Assembly: GCF_022829545.1 (NCBI RefSeq)
Contig: NZ_JAKSYM010000172.1
Coordinates: forward strand, 1-64,000
Direction: 5' to 3'
Length of the DNA: 64,000 bases
DNA from: Methylobacterium sp. J-030
GTDB lineage: Bacteria; Pseudomonadota; Alphaproteobacteria; Rhizobiales; Beijerinckiaceae
Every line of letters starts with the position of its first letter. The stretch's first letter is position 1. Below are positions 7,673-16,953 of this stretch, piece by piece. The position numbers and the translations under genes were made by a program. Below the pieces are notes generated by a model. That model had not been told where the DNA came from and did no database searches. It worked only from the letters and a program-made list of their open reading frames with translations.

Positions 7673-10645
7673 TCACCAGCGGTAGGAGAAGCTGCCCTTG
7701 ACCGCGTGGTCCTGTGCCCGCTCGCCGACTTGCCCCGTGTAGTTCAAGCCGAGCGTCACGTTGTAGGCGACCTGCACGTCAAGGCCGGCAGACGCCACCA
7801 GCGCATCCTGCGCAATCGGTACACCGGCGGTGAGGAAGGCCTGACCGCCGCCGCCGAAGGCCAGCAGCGCCTGCGGGATCACGTCCCCGAACGCATGCCG
7901 GTAGCCGATCAGACCGCGCGCGATGATCGGCATGCGCGATCCGAACAGGTCCGAGAGCGCGGCCTGTCCCTGGAGACCGACGGTGGCCGTCTGCACGTCG
8001 TAGGAGCGCCCAAACACCGTGAGCGCCGAGGCTCCGCCAGCCTCGTTGAACCCGTCGCGGCGGATGTGGATCGCCGCCCCACCCGCTAACGGCTCGACGT
8101 AGCCCTGCGCGAACCCGACCCGGTAGCCGACCTCGCCGAAGCCGTTGACGGTGTCGCCCCCGGCCTTGCCGGTGTCGGCCTGCGAGAAGCCGGGGAACAG
8201 CACTGTGCGGCGGGTGTCGAGCGCGTTGCCGGCAAAGGCCGCGCCGAGCCGCATCTGCAGCGGACCTAGCGACCCGCGGGCGTAGATGGCGCCGAACCCG
8301 CTCTCGACCTGTCCGGTGGACTGACGCGCGGTCACGTCGAGGCTGGTGAAGGTGTAGCCGGCTGCCACGCCGACCCGCAGATCGGAGATCAGCGCGTTCG
8401 AGAATGCGCCGAACCCGGTCTCGATCCCGAGCACGAAGCCGCCGGTCTGGCGCGTGAGCCGTGCGGCATTGGCGTTGCCGCCGGTGTCCCCGAACGCGCC
8501 GAAGCCCTGGCCCCAGACGGCATAGTTCGGGGTCGCCGGACGCAGCGGTACGAGGCCGATGATAGGTCCGCCGGGCAGGTCGGCCGAGTAGGCCGCCGGT
8601 AGGGTGGTGCCGGGGGCGAAACGTTGGCCGATCGTTCCAGTGAACCGCGGGCCGCCGAGACCGAAGCCACCCGCGAAGCCGTTGTTCTCGCCGAAGCGCA
8701 GGTGGTCCAGAATCGCCTCCTGCACCAGGAACGTGGTCTGGACCGCCCCGGTGATCGCCGACGCATGGATCTCGCCCGAGAGACTGTTCAGCGCCTGGAC
8801 TGCCCCGGGCGCTGTCTGCGTAAGGACAGCAGTGGCCACCTGGGCTGCTGGGGTCATCGTGGCTGCGGTGGTGGCTGCTGGCTGCGTCGTCGCTGCTGGC
8901 TGTGTGCTGGCTGCTGGCTGCGCAGTGGCTGCCGTCGTCGTGGCTGGCTGCGTGGTGGTTGCGGTGGTCGTCGTCGGTATGGCGGCCTGGACGGCCATAC
9001 CGGTGCCGGTTTGGTTAGGGGTAGTCGCCACGCTCTGCACCGGTGCCGTTTGTGTCAGCGTGAGCACGACGGTGTTGTTGGGATAGGAGAGTGACGGCGT
9101 CAGGAACGCCATGTTCGACGTCACCGTGCCGAAGGTGCCCGACAGGGCGGTGGCTGAGAGGATCGTGTAGGTGTTGGTCGGCGCGTAGGTGCCGGCAGCC
9201 GCTAGGACCGAGACGGCGGCGTTGCCCAGGGTGGCGGTGCCGGCGACGTTGGTGCGGTCGTTGGCGGTGGGTGTGACGCGCACGACGTAGCTGGTGCCGG
9301 CTGCGAAGGTCACGGGGCCCGTGACGGCCAGCGCTGCGGCGCCGACGACCGATGTCGGCAGAGCCGGCATGAACGACGAACCGTTGGTGATAGCGATGCC
9401 GCCGGTGATCGTGCCACCGCCGCCGACGTAGTTCGTGCCACCGGTGAACTGGATCGCGTAGGCTTGGGGCTGATCGAGGTTGCCGCCGTTGGCGAAGCCG
9501 CCCTGGATCGTGCCGGTGTTGATGATCGTCAAACCCGCGCCCGAGATGCCGACGCCGCCTGCCCCTCCTGTACCGTCTGTGCCGTTCGTCGCCATGCCGC
9601 CGACGCCTGCGGTTGCGGCTCCGCCATCGCCGCGCCTCCCACCATTGCCGCCCTGGATCGTGCCGGAATTGTTGATCGTCAGGCCCGCGCCGGAGATGCC
9701 GATGCCACCTCCCCCTCCAGCACCGCCTGCACCGCCTGTGGCCGTGCCGCCCGCGCCCGTGGTAGCGGCTCCGCCGTCGCCGCCAGTCCCACCGTTGCCG
9801 CCCTGGATGATCCCGGAATTGGTAACGGTCCCGCCCATGCCGGTTATGAACAGACCGATGCCGCCGTCACCACCAGCCCCGCCGTTGCCTGCGACTGCGG
9901 TGCCTATGCCGTTCGCGGATGCCTGCCCGCCCTGGCCGCCATTACCACCATTGCCGCCGGTGATCGCGCCGGGGCTGGTATTGGATCCGCCCGTGGTGAT
10001 GATCGCGCCGTACCCGCCGGCGCCACCGCCGCCGCCGCCGCCACCGTAGGCGCTCTGATTTGTGACGTTGTTGATAGCCAGGCCGCCCCGGCCGCCGTCG
10101 CCGCCGTCGCCGCCCTGAAGCGGAGCAACATTGTTCAGGTTCAGCGCACCTGCGCCGTTGCCGTGGGTGCCCCCATAACCGCCCCCTGCACCGCCGCCCG
10201 CGGCATTCGTGTCACCAGAAGCGTTAACGGACAGCGTACCAGCACCGTCCTGGCCGTTAGGGGAGGCGGCGGTTCCACCTCCACCGTTACCAGCTTGATT
10301 GATGGTGCCGCCACCGGCCCCACCAATGCCGCCGCCCGCTGCGCCGCCACTGCCCCCGCCACCGCCGGTGACGCCGCCCTTGCTAGCGTTTTCAGGTGCG
10401 ATGGCGTCGGGGTTACCGAGGTTGCCCGGGGTACCGTTGGTCCCGGACACCGCCGCGCCGCCGGTCCCACCACCACCGCTGTTGCCACCGGCACCACTGC
10501 CGCTGCCGCCAGCACCAACGGCCGCCGAAGCAAGGCTAACAAGCGACGGGCCATACGGTGACCACACGGCGGCGAGCCCCATCAGCGCTGTCGAGGCCAC
10601 GAGAAGCCGCTTCAAACGGGGCCCCGTTACTGCGCGTTCACCCAC
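7673..10645 (-). CDS. Glycine-rich autotransporter with C-terminal beta-barrel
   Basis: This 990-residue protein starts at GTG 10645 with a GGGGGA ribosome site 6 bases upstream. An extended signal sequence (residues 1-43, basic then hydrophobic) is followed by about 370 residues built of GG-[AN]-GG repeats mixed with [ST]-NSGTIQGGNGG units, a beta-helix-like repetitive passenger. Next comes a short beta-rich part (VTFAAGTSYVVRV). A Thr/Ala/Gln-rich linker (TTQPATTTAAT repeats, about 550-600) leads into an autotransporter barrel over about the last 270 residues that ends in FSYRW, the usual C-terminal aromatic signal for outer-membrane insertion. It is probably a surface adhesin or biofilm factor. 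No protease motif is seen. Confidence 0.9.
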   Translation of the reverse strand: MGERAVTGPRLKRLLVASTALMGLAAVWSPYGPSLVSLASAAVGAGGSGSGAGGNSGGGGTGGAAVSGTNGTPGNLGNPDAIAPENASKGGVTGGGGGSGGAAGGGIGGAGGGTINQAGNGGGGTAASPNGQDGAGTLSVNASGDTNAAGGGAGGGYGGTHGNGAGALNLNNVAPLQGGDGGDGGRGGLAINNVTNQSAYGGGGGGGGAGGYGAIITTGGSNTSPGAITGGNGGNGGQGGQASANGIGTAVAGNGGAGGDGGIGLFITGMGGTVTNSGIIQGGNGGTGGDGGAATTGAGGTATGGAGGAGGGGGIGISGAGLTINNSGTIQGGNGGRRGDGGAATAGVGGMATNGTDGTGGAGGVGISGAGLTIINTGTIQGGFANGGNLDQPQAYAIQFTGGTNYVGGGGTITGGIAITNGSSFMPALPTSVVGAAALAVTGPVTFAAGTSYVVRVTPTANDRTNVAGTATLGNAAVSVLAAAGTYAPTNTYTILSATALSGTFGTVTSNMAFLTPSLSYPNNTVVLTLTQTAPVQSVATTPNQTGTGMAVQAAIPTTTTATTTQPATTTAATAQPAASTQPAATTQPAATTAATMTPAAQVATAVLTQTAPGAVQALNSLSGEIHASAITGAVQTTFLVQEAILDHLRFGENNGFAGGFGLGGPRFTGTIGQRFAPGTTLPAAYSADLPGGPIIGLVPLRPATPNYAVWGQGFGAFGDTGGNANAARLTRQTGGFVLGIETGFGAFSNALISDLRVGVAAGYTFTSLDVTARQSTGQVESGFGAIYARGSLGPLQMRLGAAFAGNALDTRRTVLFPGFSQADTGKAGGDTVNGFGEVGYRVGFAQGYVEPLAGGAAIHIRRDGFNEAGGASALTVFGRSYDVQTATVGLQGQAALSDLFGSRMPIIARGLIGYRHAFGDVIPQALLAFGGGGQAFLTAGVPIAQDALVASAGLDVQVAYNVTLGLNYTGQVGERAQDHAVKGSFSYRW

Positions 10646-10885
10646 GGCTTTCCCCCATCATCCTGGCACTGAGCCGCTCAGTGGAGCGACTCCGGCTGTG
10701 GTTTCCGCAAGATTACGTCTTCCGAGATGGAGATATTTAACACACTATTGCTCTAAATATTGCGTACTGTTTTATAAACATACTGTATAAACTACGACAT
10801 TACCACTGGAATATCTATGAATTCAGATCTCGGAGAACAGAGACCGCGTGAGCTCAGCGCACTGACGATCGCCAAGCCGACGCAG
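10646..10885. promoter_or_regulatory. AT-rich upstream region of the autotransporter gene
   Basis: Bases 10730-10800 are strikingly AT-rich compared with the surroundings (runs such as gagatatttaacacactatt and ttttataaacatactgtat). They lie 90-150 bases upstream of the autotransporter start on the minus strand. The area has no gene and most likely contains the promoter and possible binding sites of an AT-preferring regulator. No sigma-70 boxes are assigned with confidence. Confidence 0.4.
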
Positions 10886-11128
10886 CTATCTACACAAGGG
10901 ATCGGCTCCAACCGCCAGCGGCCAGATGGCAGCCGGATCAAGAGCATTTGCATCGACGCAGACGGTTTCGGGCGTCAGCGCGAGCAACAACCCGGCAACG
11001 AGCAGCGCAGCAGCGCCTACAAGCACAACACTGATGCAGTCTGGGTCCAGCCAGCGCGTTCGCAATACCGCGCAGCCGACGGTGAAGGCAGCGGCCTCCG
11101 TCAACGGCACAAAGGCGCTCAGCGGCAC
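10886..11128 (-). CDS. Possible small membrane protein (80 aa)
   Basis: It starts at GTG 11128, with a GAAGAGG stretch a few bases upstream and 23 bases after the stop of the Cache protein. Residues 10-22 and 32-52 are hydrophobic (ISVVLVGAAALLVAGLLLAL). The C-terminus has two cysteines (VCVDANA and the PLC end). The hydrophobic pattern and the operon-like spacing support a real gene, but I recognise no family and the high GC content makes chance frames common. Confidence 0.35.
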   Translation of the reverse strand: MPLSAFVPLTEAAAFTVGCAVLRTRWLDPDCISVVLVGAAALLVAGLLLALTPETVCVDANALDPAAIWPLAVGADPLCR

Positions 11129-11151
11129 GGTGATGCCCTCTTCGACTCAGG

Positions 11152-11874
11152 CTACTCGGCGGCCGCTGACTTCGGCACGGCCGGAGCGAGGGCAGTTGCC
11201 GCGGCGGCAAGGTCACGCCGGGCCTCGGCGACCGCGGAAGCCTTGGCATCGCTTTGCGCATTGAGCGCTTCCAAGAAGGCAGTCCAATCAGCCTTGGCCG
11301 AGGCTGGGATCTCGCCGTCGAGTTTTGCCCGCAGGCTCGCTACTCGCGCATCGGGAGTCGCTGCTTGCGGTGCAGCCATGTCAGCATCGTACACGCCCAC
11401 CGCGCACATCTGATCGCCGGCCTTGGTGTAGTACGTCGTCTTGGGTTCCTCGATCGTGCTGCCTGGCTTCGGAAACAGATAGCGGATTGAAGAAATCTGC
11501 CCTGGCTTGGCGGTCTCAATCATCGTCTTGATGAAGTAGTTGCCAGTTTTGTCTTGTAGGTCACGGACTTCGTGTCCCTGCAAGATCGGATTAGGGTGGG
11601 CGTTCATAATTCCATTTGGTCCGACACAGAACACGTAAGTGTCAGCGGTCCGGAAGCCGTCCGTGCCCTTGGTAAAAGCGTTAAACGCTTTCGCTTGATC
11701 TGAAGCTACAGCCTTGCTCGCGCGGTTCAGCATCCATTTGGCCCCCATCTCGATACCGGATCCGCTATCATCACAGGATAGGCCGGCCTCGCTATCGCCG
11801 CAGGCCAATACAGGCGAATAGGATGCCGCCCATAAAGCGAACGTGGCGGCGAAGAGCGCGGTGCGGAGGCGCAT
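11152..11874 (-). CDS. Secreted Cache-domain protein
   Basis: This 240-residue protein starts with a signal peptide (MRLRTALFAATFALWAASYSPVLA, cleaved near residue 24), followed by a short Cys pair (ACGDSEAGLSCDD). Residues 45-165 look like a single Cache-type ligand-binding domain: FKTADTYVFC-like strand, GPNGIMNAHPNPILQG, DKTGNYFIKTMIETA, then the YYTKAGDQMCAVGVY end. The C-terminal 65 residues are Ala-rich helix. Cache domains usually form the periplasmic part of chemoreceptors or kinases. Here the domain stands alone, so the protein may be a periplasmic binding or sensing partner. Confidence 0.8.
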   Translation of the reverse strand: MRLRTALFAATFALWAASYSPVLACGDSEAGLSCDDSGSGIEMGAKWMLNRASKAVASDQAKAFNAFTKGTDGFRTADTYVFCVGPNGIMNAHPNPILQGHEVRDLQDKTGNYFIKTMIETAKPGQISSIRYLFPKPGSTIEEPKTTYYTKAGDQMCAVGVYDADMAAPQAATPDARVASLRAKLDGEIPASAKADWTAFLEALNAQSDAKASAVAEARRDLAAAATALAPAVPKSAAAE

Positions 11875-12206
11875 TTCATTCTCACGGAAGTTTGGATACT
11901 AGCTATGTTCAAACACTAACGTTGCACATCATATCTTGCCGATTAATCGGCTCATTGAGGATGCGCATCACATGCTGGATTCCTTGGCCGACTGATCAGG
12001 CTGCGGGCGGGACGGCCGATATCAGTTGAGTGCCATGTCCGCGTCTTTTGGGCGCGGTCAAAACCGCTATCTATCTCCGCGGCACTGCCGAGTAGCTTTA
12101 ATGACACAGTCGGAGAATTGCTTATTGCGCAAGATGTGTTGGCCTGCACGACGTGTCATTAGGTTCGACGGCGAGCGCCGCTTGCCTCCCTTATTCGGTC
12201 TAAGAT
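11875..12206. other. Intergenic region between divergent genes
   Basis: About 330 bases with mixed composition separate the minus-strand Cache gene and the plus-strand 282-residue gene. No gene or RNA is recognisable. It probably contains both promoters. Confidence 0.4.
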
Positions 12207-13055
12207 ATGACGGCGTCGACGCAAGACGTTCTGTACCTCGCGGAGAAATTTTCTCGTTCACCCGCGTTTCCCGAAGCTGTTCGAGCATACGCAGTCGGTC
12301 TAGCCAAGTTTCGCGAGGCGCCTCTCCTCGTGAACAAGCTCGTGTCCACCGACACACGATGGCGGATCGTCGGCTACCTGCTCTACCTCGATGCGGACAG
12401 CGAGACCTATGGGCCTGCAGGTGGGGCGACCTACGGCCGCCTGCTCAAGATCTGCAGTCGTCGCGGTGAAGCTGGTCCTCGTCTTCTTAGGACGGTGCTC
12501 GCGCTTCTGCGGCTGACGGGCTTCGTCCAGGCCGTCCGGGATGGCCGAGACCGTCGAGCGACCTTGTACCGCCCGACGGAGCGCATGGACGGGTTCGTGC
12601 GCGAGTGGCTCGGCTACGGGATCGCGGCGCTTGAGACGCTCGAACCGGATCGCGGATGGGCCCGAACCTTCGCTACGGACGCCGATCTGCCACGTCGCTT
12701 CCTCCTGTCCGGCGGCCGCGACCACGTCGAGGGTCGGCCGATCGCCGAGTTGATGCCGCACACTCTGGCTGAGTTCACGGCGCAGGCCGGAGCCTTCTCG
12801 GTGATATGGGCTGTCTTGCTGGCGAGCGATCGGGGCCATTCCCCGCCGAGCCGATCGGCAATCGGCAAACGCTACGGGCTGTCCAAGACGCAGGTCACAA
12901 ACGTGATCGCGGCCGGCGCCGAACAGGGCGTGTTCGCCCTCGACGAGGCCGGTGAGGCCGCGCCAACCGACCTTCTTCGCGCGTCTATCGGCCAGTGGAT
13001 CGCGATCGAGCTAGCGTACTACGCGATCCACATGCGGCCGGAAACGCGACGGTAG
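12207..13055 (+). CDS. Winged-helix-like conserved hypothetical protein
   Basis: This 282-residue cytoplasmic protein has two regions resembling winged-helix DNA-binding folds. One is at about residues 65-120 (GRLLKICSRRGEAGPRLLRTVLALLRLTGFV, then RRATLYRPTERM). The other is at about 215-255 (SRSAIGKRYGLSKTQVTNVI, then GAEQGVFAL), with a recognition-helix-like SKTQVTNVIAAG. It is not a standard MarR or GntR protein and no ligand domain is recognised. It is probably a DNA-binding regulator of unknown target. It stands alone, with transposon debris downstream. Confidence 0.65.
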   Translation: MTASTQDVLYLAEKFSRSPAFPEAVRAYAVGLAKFREAPLLVNKLVSTDTRWRIVGYLLYLDADSETYGPAGGATYGRLLKICSRRGEAGPRLLRTVLALLRLTGFVQAVRDGRDRRATLYRPTERMDGFVREWLGYGIAALETLEPDRGWARTFATDADLPRRFLLSGGRDHVEGRPIAELMPHTLAEFTAQAGAFSVIWAVLLASDRGHSPPSRSAIGKRYGLSKTQVTNVIAAGAEQGVFALDEAGEAAPTDLLRASIGQWIAIELAYYAIHMRPETRR

Positions 13056-13116
13056 GTTACGCAGAGGCCGCTCTGGGGCCAGCGGTTCTCGTCCGCTGCC
13101 GACAGGCGATGCTCGG

Positions 13117-13163
13117 CACCTGCCCGGCTCGCCCGACGTGTTGGAGCCGGCGGTGCGGATCGC
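13117..13163 (+). pseudogene. Fragment of a Hint-type protein 3' end
   Basis: Bases 13117-13150 match 6782-6815 with one difference, coding [10 protein letters not shown], the last residues of the broken Hint-tail module. The fragment is followed without a gap by an unrelated dehydrogenase fragment, showing an illegitimate junction. Confidence 0.6.
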
Positions 13164-13307
13164 GAGCCGGTCGGGCGTCTCGGCAAGCCTGAGGAGATCG
13201 CCGAAGCCGTCCTATGGATGTGTTCGGACCTTGGGGCGTTCGTGACCGGCGCGTCGATCTCGGTCGACGGCGGCTGGTCGCTCCGACCCACGCTCCTAGA
13301 TGTTTGA
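13164..13307 (+). pseudogene. C-terminal fragment of a short-chain dehydrogenase
   Basis: The frame from 13164 to the TGA at 13305-13307 reads [20 protein letters not shown], then [16 protein letters not shown]. This is the standard C-terminal end of classical SDR oxidoreductases (the PEEIA helix and the TG...VDGG motif). The Rossmann fold and catalytic Ser-Tyr-Lys part are absent, so only the last 45 or so codons of a former gene remain. Confidence 0.8.
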
Positions 13308-13355
13308 TCCCGCGGTGTGGTGGTACGGTCGACCACCATGCGGCAAGGGATGCGC

Positions 13356-14130
13356 CATGGGCCGAATTCGACAGGGCAGCGCCCGTAGGACGGAGGCGGT
13401 CCGTCGCGCACTACAGCCACGTCAAGAGCGTGTGAGAGCGGCGGCCAAGCGCTGCGGGTCAGCCCGACGACGATCCAGAAACGGCGCGGACGCCAGTCGA
13501 CGGCCGATGCCGCCCTGGGGACGCAAGAACCTCGGTCGACGGTCCTGACACCTGAGGACGAGGCGATATCGTCGCCTTCCGCCGGCATACTCTGCTGCCG
13601 CTGGACGACTGCCGCTCCGGCCTACAGCCGACGATCCCGCACCTGACCCGCTCGTCGCTTCACCGCTGACTGGAGCGGCACGGCATCAGCCGCCTGCCGG
13701 AAATGGAAGGTGACAAGCCCAAGACAAAGCGCTTTGCCGATTACCCCATCGGCTACGTCCACGTCGACATCGCTGAGGTCAGGACAGAACAGGGCAAGCT
13801 CTACCTGTTCGTGGCCATCGACCGAACCTCCAAGTTGGCCTTCGCCAAGCTGGAAGCGGAAGCCGACCGCTACACAGCATCGGACGTCCTCCGCGTGCTG
13901 GTCGCGTTCGTGCCGTACACGATCCACACGGTGTTGACCGACAACGGGGTGCAATTCTGCCATGCCCCGCGCAACCGCTCAGGCCCGACAGCCCTCTACA
14001 GCCGGCACAGGTTCGATCGCGTTTGCCACGAGCACGGCATCGAGCATCGCCTGACCAAACCCAACCCTCCGTGGACCAACGGTCAGGTCGAGCGGATGAA
14101 CCGCACCATCAAGGACGCCACGGTCTGGCG
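13356..14130 (+). pseudogene. IS481-family transposase, frameshifted and truncated
   Basis: The beginning reads MGRIRQGSARRTEAVR from 13356, and the frame then breaks. From about 13550 other frames give LTPEDEAI and then LPLDDC, PTIPHLTRSSLHR, and the frame open from 13703 gives EGDKPKTKRFADYPIGYVHV. The DDE core follows (HVDIAEVR, VLTDNGVQF, then WTNGQVERMNRTIK with the catalytic Glu), all typical of IS481. The 3' end is lost where the IS701 fragment begins at about 14125-14130, with a few shared bases at the joint. Confidence 0.85.
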
Positions 14131-14565
14131 ATGGACCCCGCACGAGGCCTTGCCCTGCTTGAGGACACCGGCCTCGTCGAGAACCAGAACCGTTTCCGCG
14201 TCGGCCAGGGTCTCCAGGGCATAGTTCCGCACCATGTTGCACAGGGCGTCGGCGTCCCAGCGTCCGCGCCCGAGCACCGCCTGCTGCCGCCAGGGCCCGG
14301 GATCGCCCGCCGCGTCCGCCCGAATCCAACCGGTCCTGCGCCGCTCCGCGCCGAGCAGTCCGTCCAGGAATGCGCCGGCCTAAGCCGCGACCCGCTCCTG
14401 CATAAACAGCGGGCACATGCGCCCCTTCACCTCCTGCAGCGACAAGGCCCAGAGATCCAGCTTCGCCTCAACCGAGGCCCCCCGACGTCCATGATGCGCG
14501 AAGCATGGTGACACCGAGCGCCACGACTTCGTCAGAAATGCAACTGTGATGCCAGGGAGTACCAC
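14131..14565 (-). pseudogene. N-terminal half of an IS701-family transposase
   Basis: On the minus strand one frame reads SVEAKLDLWALSLQEVKGRM, an amber stop near 14380, then AGAFLDGLLGAERRRTGWIR, GRGRWDADALCNMVRNYALE, and VLVLDEAGVLKQGKASCGVH with the first DDE aspartate. These are hallmarks of IS701-type transposases. The element ends abruptly at 14131 where the oppositely oriented IS481 fragment starts, so the C-terminal half is missing. Confidence 0.8.
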
Positions 14566-14990
14566 TATTCAGAGGGCAAGATAGGGGCAAGTACGGAGTT
14601 GTTCTCGCAGTCTTACCGCACGTCATTTCATTGTAGTTCCGCGATCCGAAATTTTATAGCGCCCATCATTGGGTCGAACCAGCAATGATGAAGCAATCAT
14701 GAACAAATCTAAAACGGTCAGAAAAAATTCCGACTTTTTTGAGCAGATTTCAATTTCGAAAAAACTTGCTCCTCGACTCATTTTCGGCAAAAGATATGAC
14801 ATCACAAATCAGAATCGTTCAAAATCCGGCACGTAGACAAATCGGATCGACATGAACTCGAATAACAACATTAAAATGCGGAATTTTGTATTGAGAAAAG
14901 AATTATAATTATCTGCTGCTCGGATACAAATAGACCGATCATCTTTCGATGGCCGGAACCCACTCTGAACCCTACAGAAGGCGTCGACAC
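14566..14990. promoter_or_regulatory. AT-rich leader region upstream of the chemosensory operon
   Basis: About 425 bases, much richer in A and T than any other part of this region (14620-14945), lie between transposon debris and the receptor start. The only open frames are weak and have no gene-like codon use. It most likely contains the operon promoter. A ribosome site (AGAAGG) is 9 bases upstream of the ATG at 14991. Confidence 0.45.
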
Positions 14991-16922
14991 ATGGCCCTCG
15001 CGAAGAAAACCGCCATCCACTCCATGACCTCCTCGGTCGGTCCGAGAGAGAGCGCCTCGGCCTCCACGGGCCGTTCGCATCTCGTCGCCGAGGCCGAGAA
15101 GCGAAAGGCACGGACCTTCGCGCGCCAGCAGAAGGCCGCCGAGCGGGTCGCCTCAGCCACCGCTCAGTTGTCGAGCGGTATCGCCGAGGCCTCGGCCGCG
15201 GCCGAGGAGCTGCGCAAGGCTTCCGAGCAGATCGGCGTCGGCGCCGAGGAGGCGGCGGGCGCCGCTCAGGAGACCATGAAGGCGGTGAACCAGGGGGCGG
15301 CCCTGATCCAATCCGGCAAGGAGAACGCCGGCATCGCGCTGCGCAAGACCGAGGCCCTGTCCGGACTGATCGTCGAGACGGCCGCGCAGATCGGCGCGTC
15401 GGTCGCCGCCATCGCCAAAGCCTCCGAGCGCCAGGAGGCATCGGTCAAGCTGGTCGAGGAACTCGACCGGCAGGCGAGCGCCATCGGCGAGATCGTGAAG
15501 GCCGTCGCCCGGATCGCCGATCAGACCAACCTCTTGGCGCTGAACGCCGCAATCGAGGCGGCCCGGGCCGGGCAGCACGGCAAGGGCTTTGCGGTGGTCG
15601 CCGACGAGGTTCGCACACTGGCGGAGACCAGCGAGAAGTCCGCCCGCGACATCCAGGCCCTCGTGGCGCAGATCCAGGCCGACGTGAAGGTCGCAGCCGA
15701 CGGCATCAGTCAGGCCGCGGTCTCGGCCCGCGCCGAGGTCGAAAAGGGCCGGACGGTGACCGCGCAGCTCGAGCGGGTGCGCGGCGACATGGCCGAGATC
15801 ATCGCGGGCTGCGACGAGCTCGCCCGGGCCGCCGACGAATCAGCCGTGGCCGCCACGGAGGCCCAGAAGGGCGCGGAGATCATCGCGGCCGCGGCCGAGG
15901 AGCAGAGCGCGGCCTGTCAGGAGGCCGGCAAGATGGTCGAGCAGCAGACCACCGCGCTGTCGCAGAGCGAGGACGCCGCCCAGGAGCTGTCGGGCCTGGC
16001 CGAGGAGCTGAAGAACAGCACCAATATCGGCAAGAGCGCCGAGGAGGTCGCCTCGGCCGCGGAGGAGCTGTCGAGCGCCGTTGAGGAGATCAACCGCGCT
16101 GCCGGGCAGGTCACGATCGCCCTCGACCAGATCACCAAGGGGGCGCAACAGCAATCGGCGGCGACCCAGCAATCCTCGGCTGCGATCGCGCAGATCGAGC
16201 GGCGGGCCCAGATATCGCAGACCCTGGCCGGCACCGCCGTCGAGAAGGCGCAAGGCATCTCGGAACTCCTGATCGAGAACAAGGGGCTGGTCGACGCGAT
16301 GATCGACGGCCTTGAGCAATCCGTCGAGGCGGGCCGCGTGAGTCGCGACCAGATCGCCTCGCTCGAGCAGGTCAGCCGCCGCATCGACAAGATCGTGGAC
16401 GCGATCACGACGGTCTCGATCCAGACCAACATGCTGGCGGTCAATGGCTCGGTCGAGGCGGCGCGGGCCGGCGAGTTCGGCAAGGGCTTCGCGGTTGTGT
16501 CGACGGATATCCGCAACCTGGCGCGGGATTCCGCCGAGAACGCCGAACGGATCAAGGACACGGTGAAGACCATCCAGGACACCATCGTGTTCGTGCGCGG
16601 CGACCTCCAGGAGATCGCCGAGAGCGCCGCCACCGAGGTCGAGAAGAGCGGTGCGATCGCGCGGAACCTCGATCTGGTGGCCAAGGACATGGCCGAGGTG
16701 CTGGCGGGCAACCGGGAGATCCTGAACGGCGCCGACGGCATCGTCCGCATGGTCCGGGAGGTCCAGACCGCGATCGAGCAGGTCGCCGCCGCAGCCCAGC
16801 AGGCAGCGCGGACCTCTGCGGAGGCCGGGCTCGCCGCCAGCGAGCAGGGCAAGGGCGCCGAGCAGCTCGCCGCCGCGATCGAGGAGATCGCCTCGCTCGC
16901 CGACGAGCTCCAGGCCGCCTGA
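14991..16922 (+). CDS. Cytoplasmic chemoreceptor with two signalling hairpin tips
   Basis: From ATG 14991 (AGAAGG 9 bases upstream) the product is 643 residues with no membrane segment and no sensor domain, almost entirely helical and Ala/Glu-rich. It contains two chemoreceptor signalling tips. The first is at about residues 176-225 ([33 protein letters not shown]). The second is at about 476-520 ([32 protein letters not shown]), the latter with changed residues. Most receptors have one tip, so this looks like a fused tandem. The tips bind CheA and CheW. The protein probably nucleates a cytoplasmic array, as TlpT does in Rhodobacter. Confidence 0.92.
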   Translation: MALAKKTAIHSMTSSVGPRESASASTGRSHLVAEAEKRKARTFARQQKAAERVASATAQLSSGIAEASAAAEELRKASEQIGVGAEEAAGAAQETMKAVNQGAALIQSGKENAGIALRKTEALSGLIVETAAQIGASVAAIAKASERQEASVKLVEELDRQASAIGEIVKAVARIADQTNLLALNAAIEAARAGQHGKGFAVVADEVRTLAETSEKSARDIQALVAQIQADVKVAADGISQAAVSARAEVEKGRTVTAQLERVRGDMAEIIAGCDELARAADESAVAATEAQKGAEIIAAAAEEQSAACQEAGKMVEQQTTALSQSEDAAQELSGLAEELKNSTNIGKSAEEVASAAEELSSAVEEINRAAGQVTIALDQITKGAQQQSAATQQSSAAIAQIERRAQISQTLAGTAVEKAQGISELLIENKGLVDAMIDGLEQSVEAGRVSRDQIASLEQVSRRIDKIVDAITTVSIQTNMLAVNGSVEAARAGEFGKGFAVVSTDIRNLARDSAENAERIKDTVKTIQDTIVFVRGDLQEIAESAATEVEKSGAIARNLDLVAKDMAEVLAGNREILNGADGIVRMVREVQTAIEQVAAAAQQAARTSAEAGLAASEQGKGAEQLAAAIEEIASLADELQAA

Positions 16923-16953
16923 GCCGAACCGTCCGGAGAGCGAAAGTCCGACC

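Noticed and set aside
10817..11413. 198-codon plus-strand frame antisense to the Cache gene
   Set aside because: Covers the end of a gene with a signal peptide and domain on the other strand. No motif of its own.
14623..14805. 60-codon minus-strand frame in the AT-rich leader
   Set aside because: AT-rich DNA gives it by chance: no ribosome site, no domain, and it lies across the probable promoter area.
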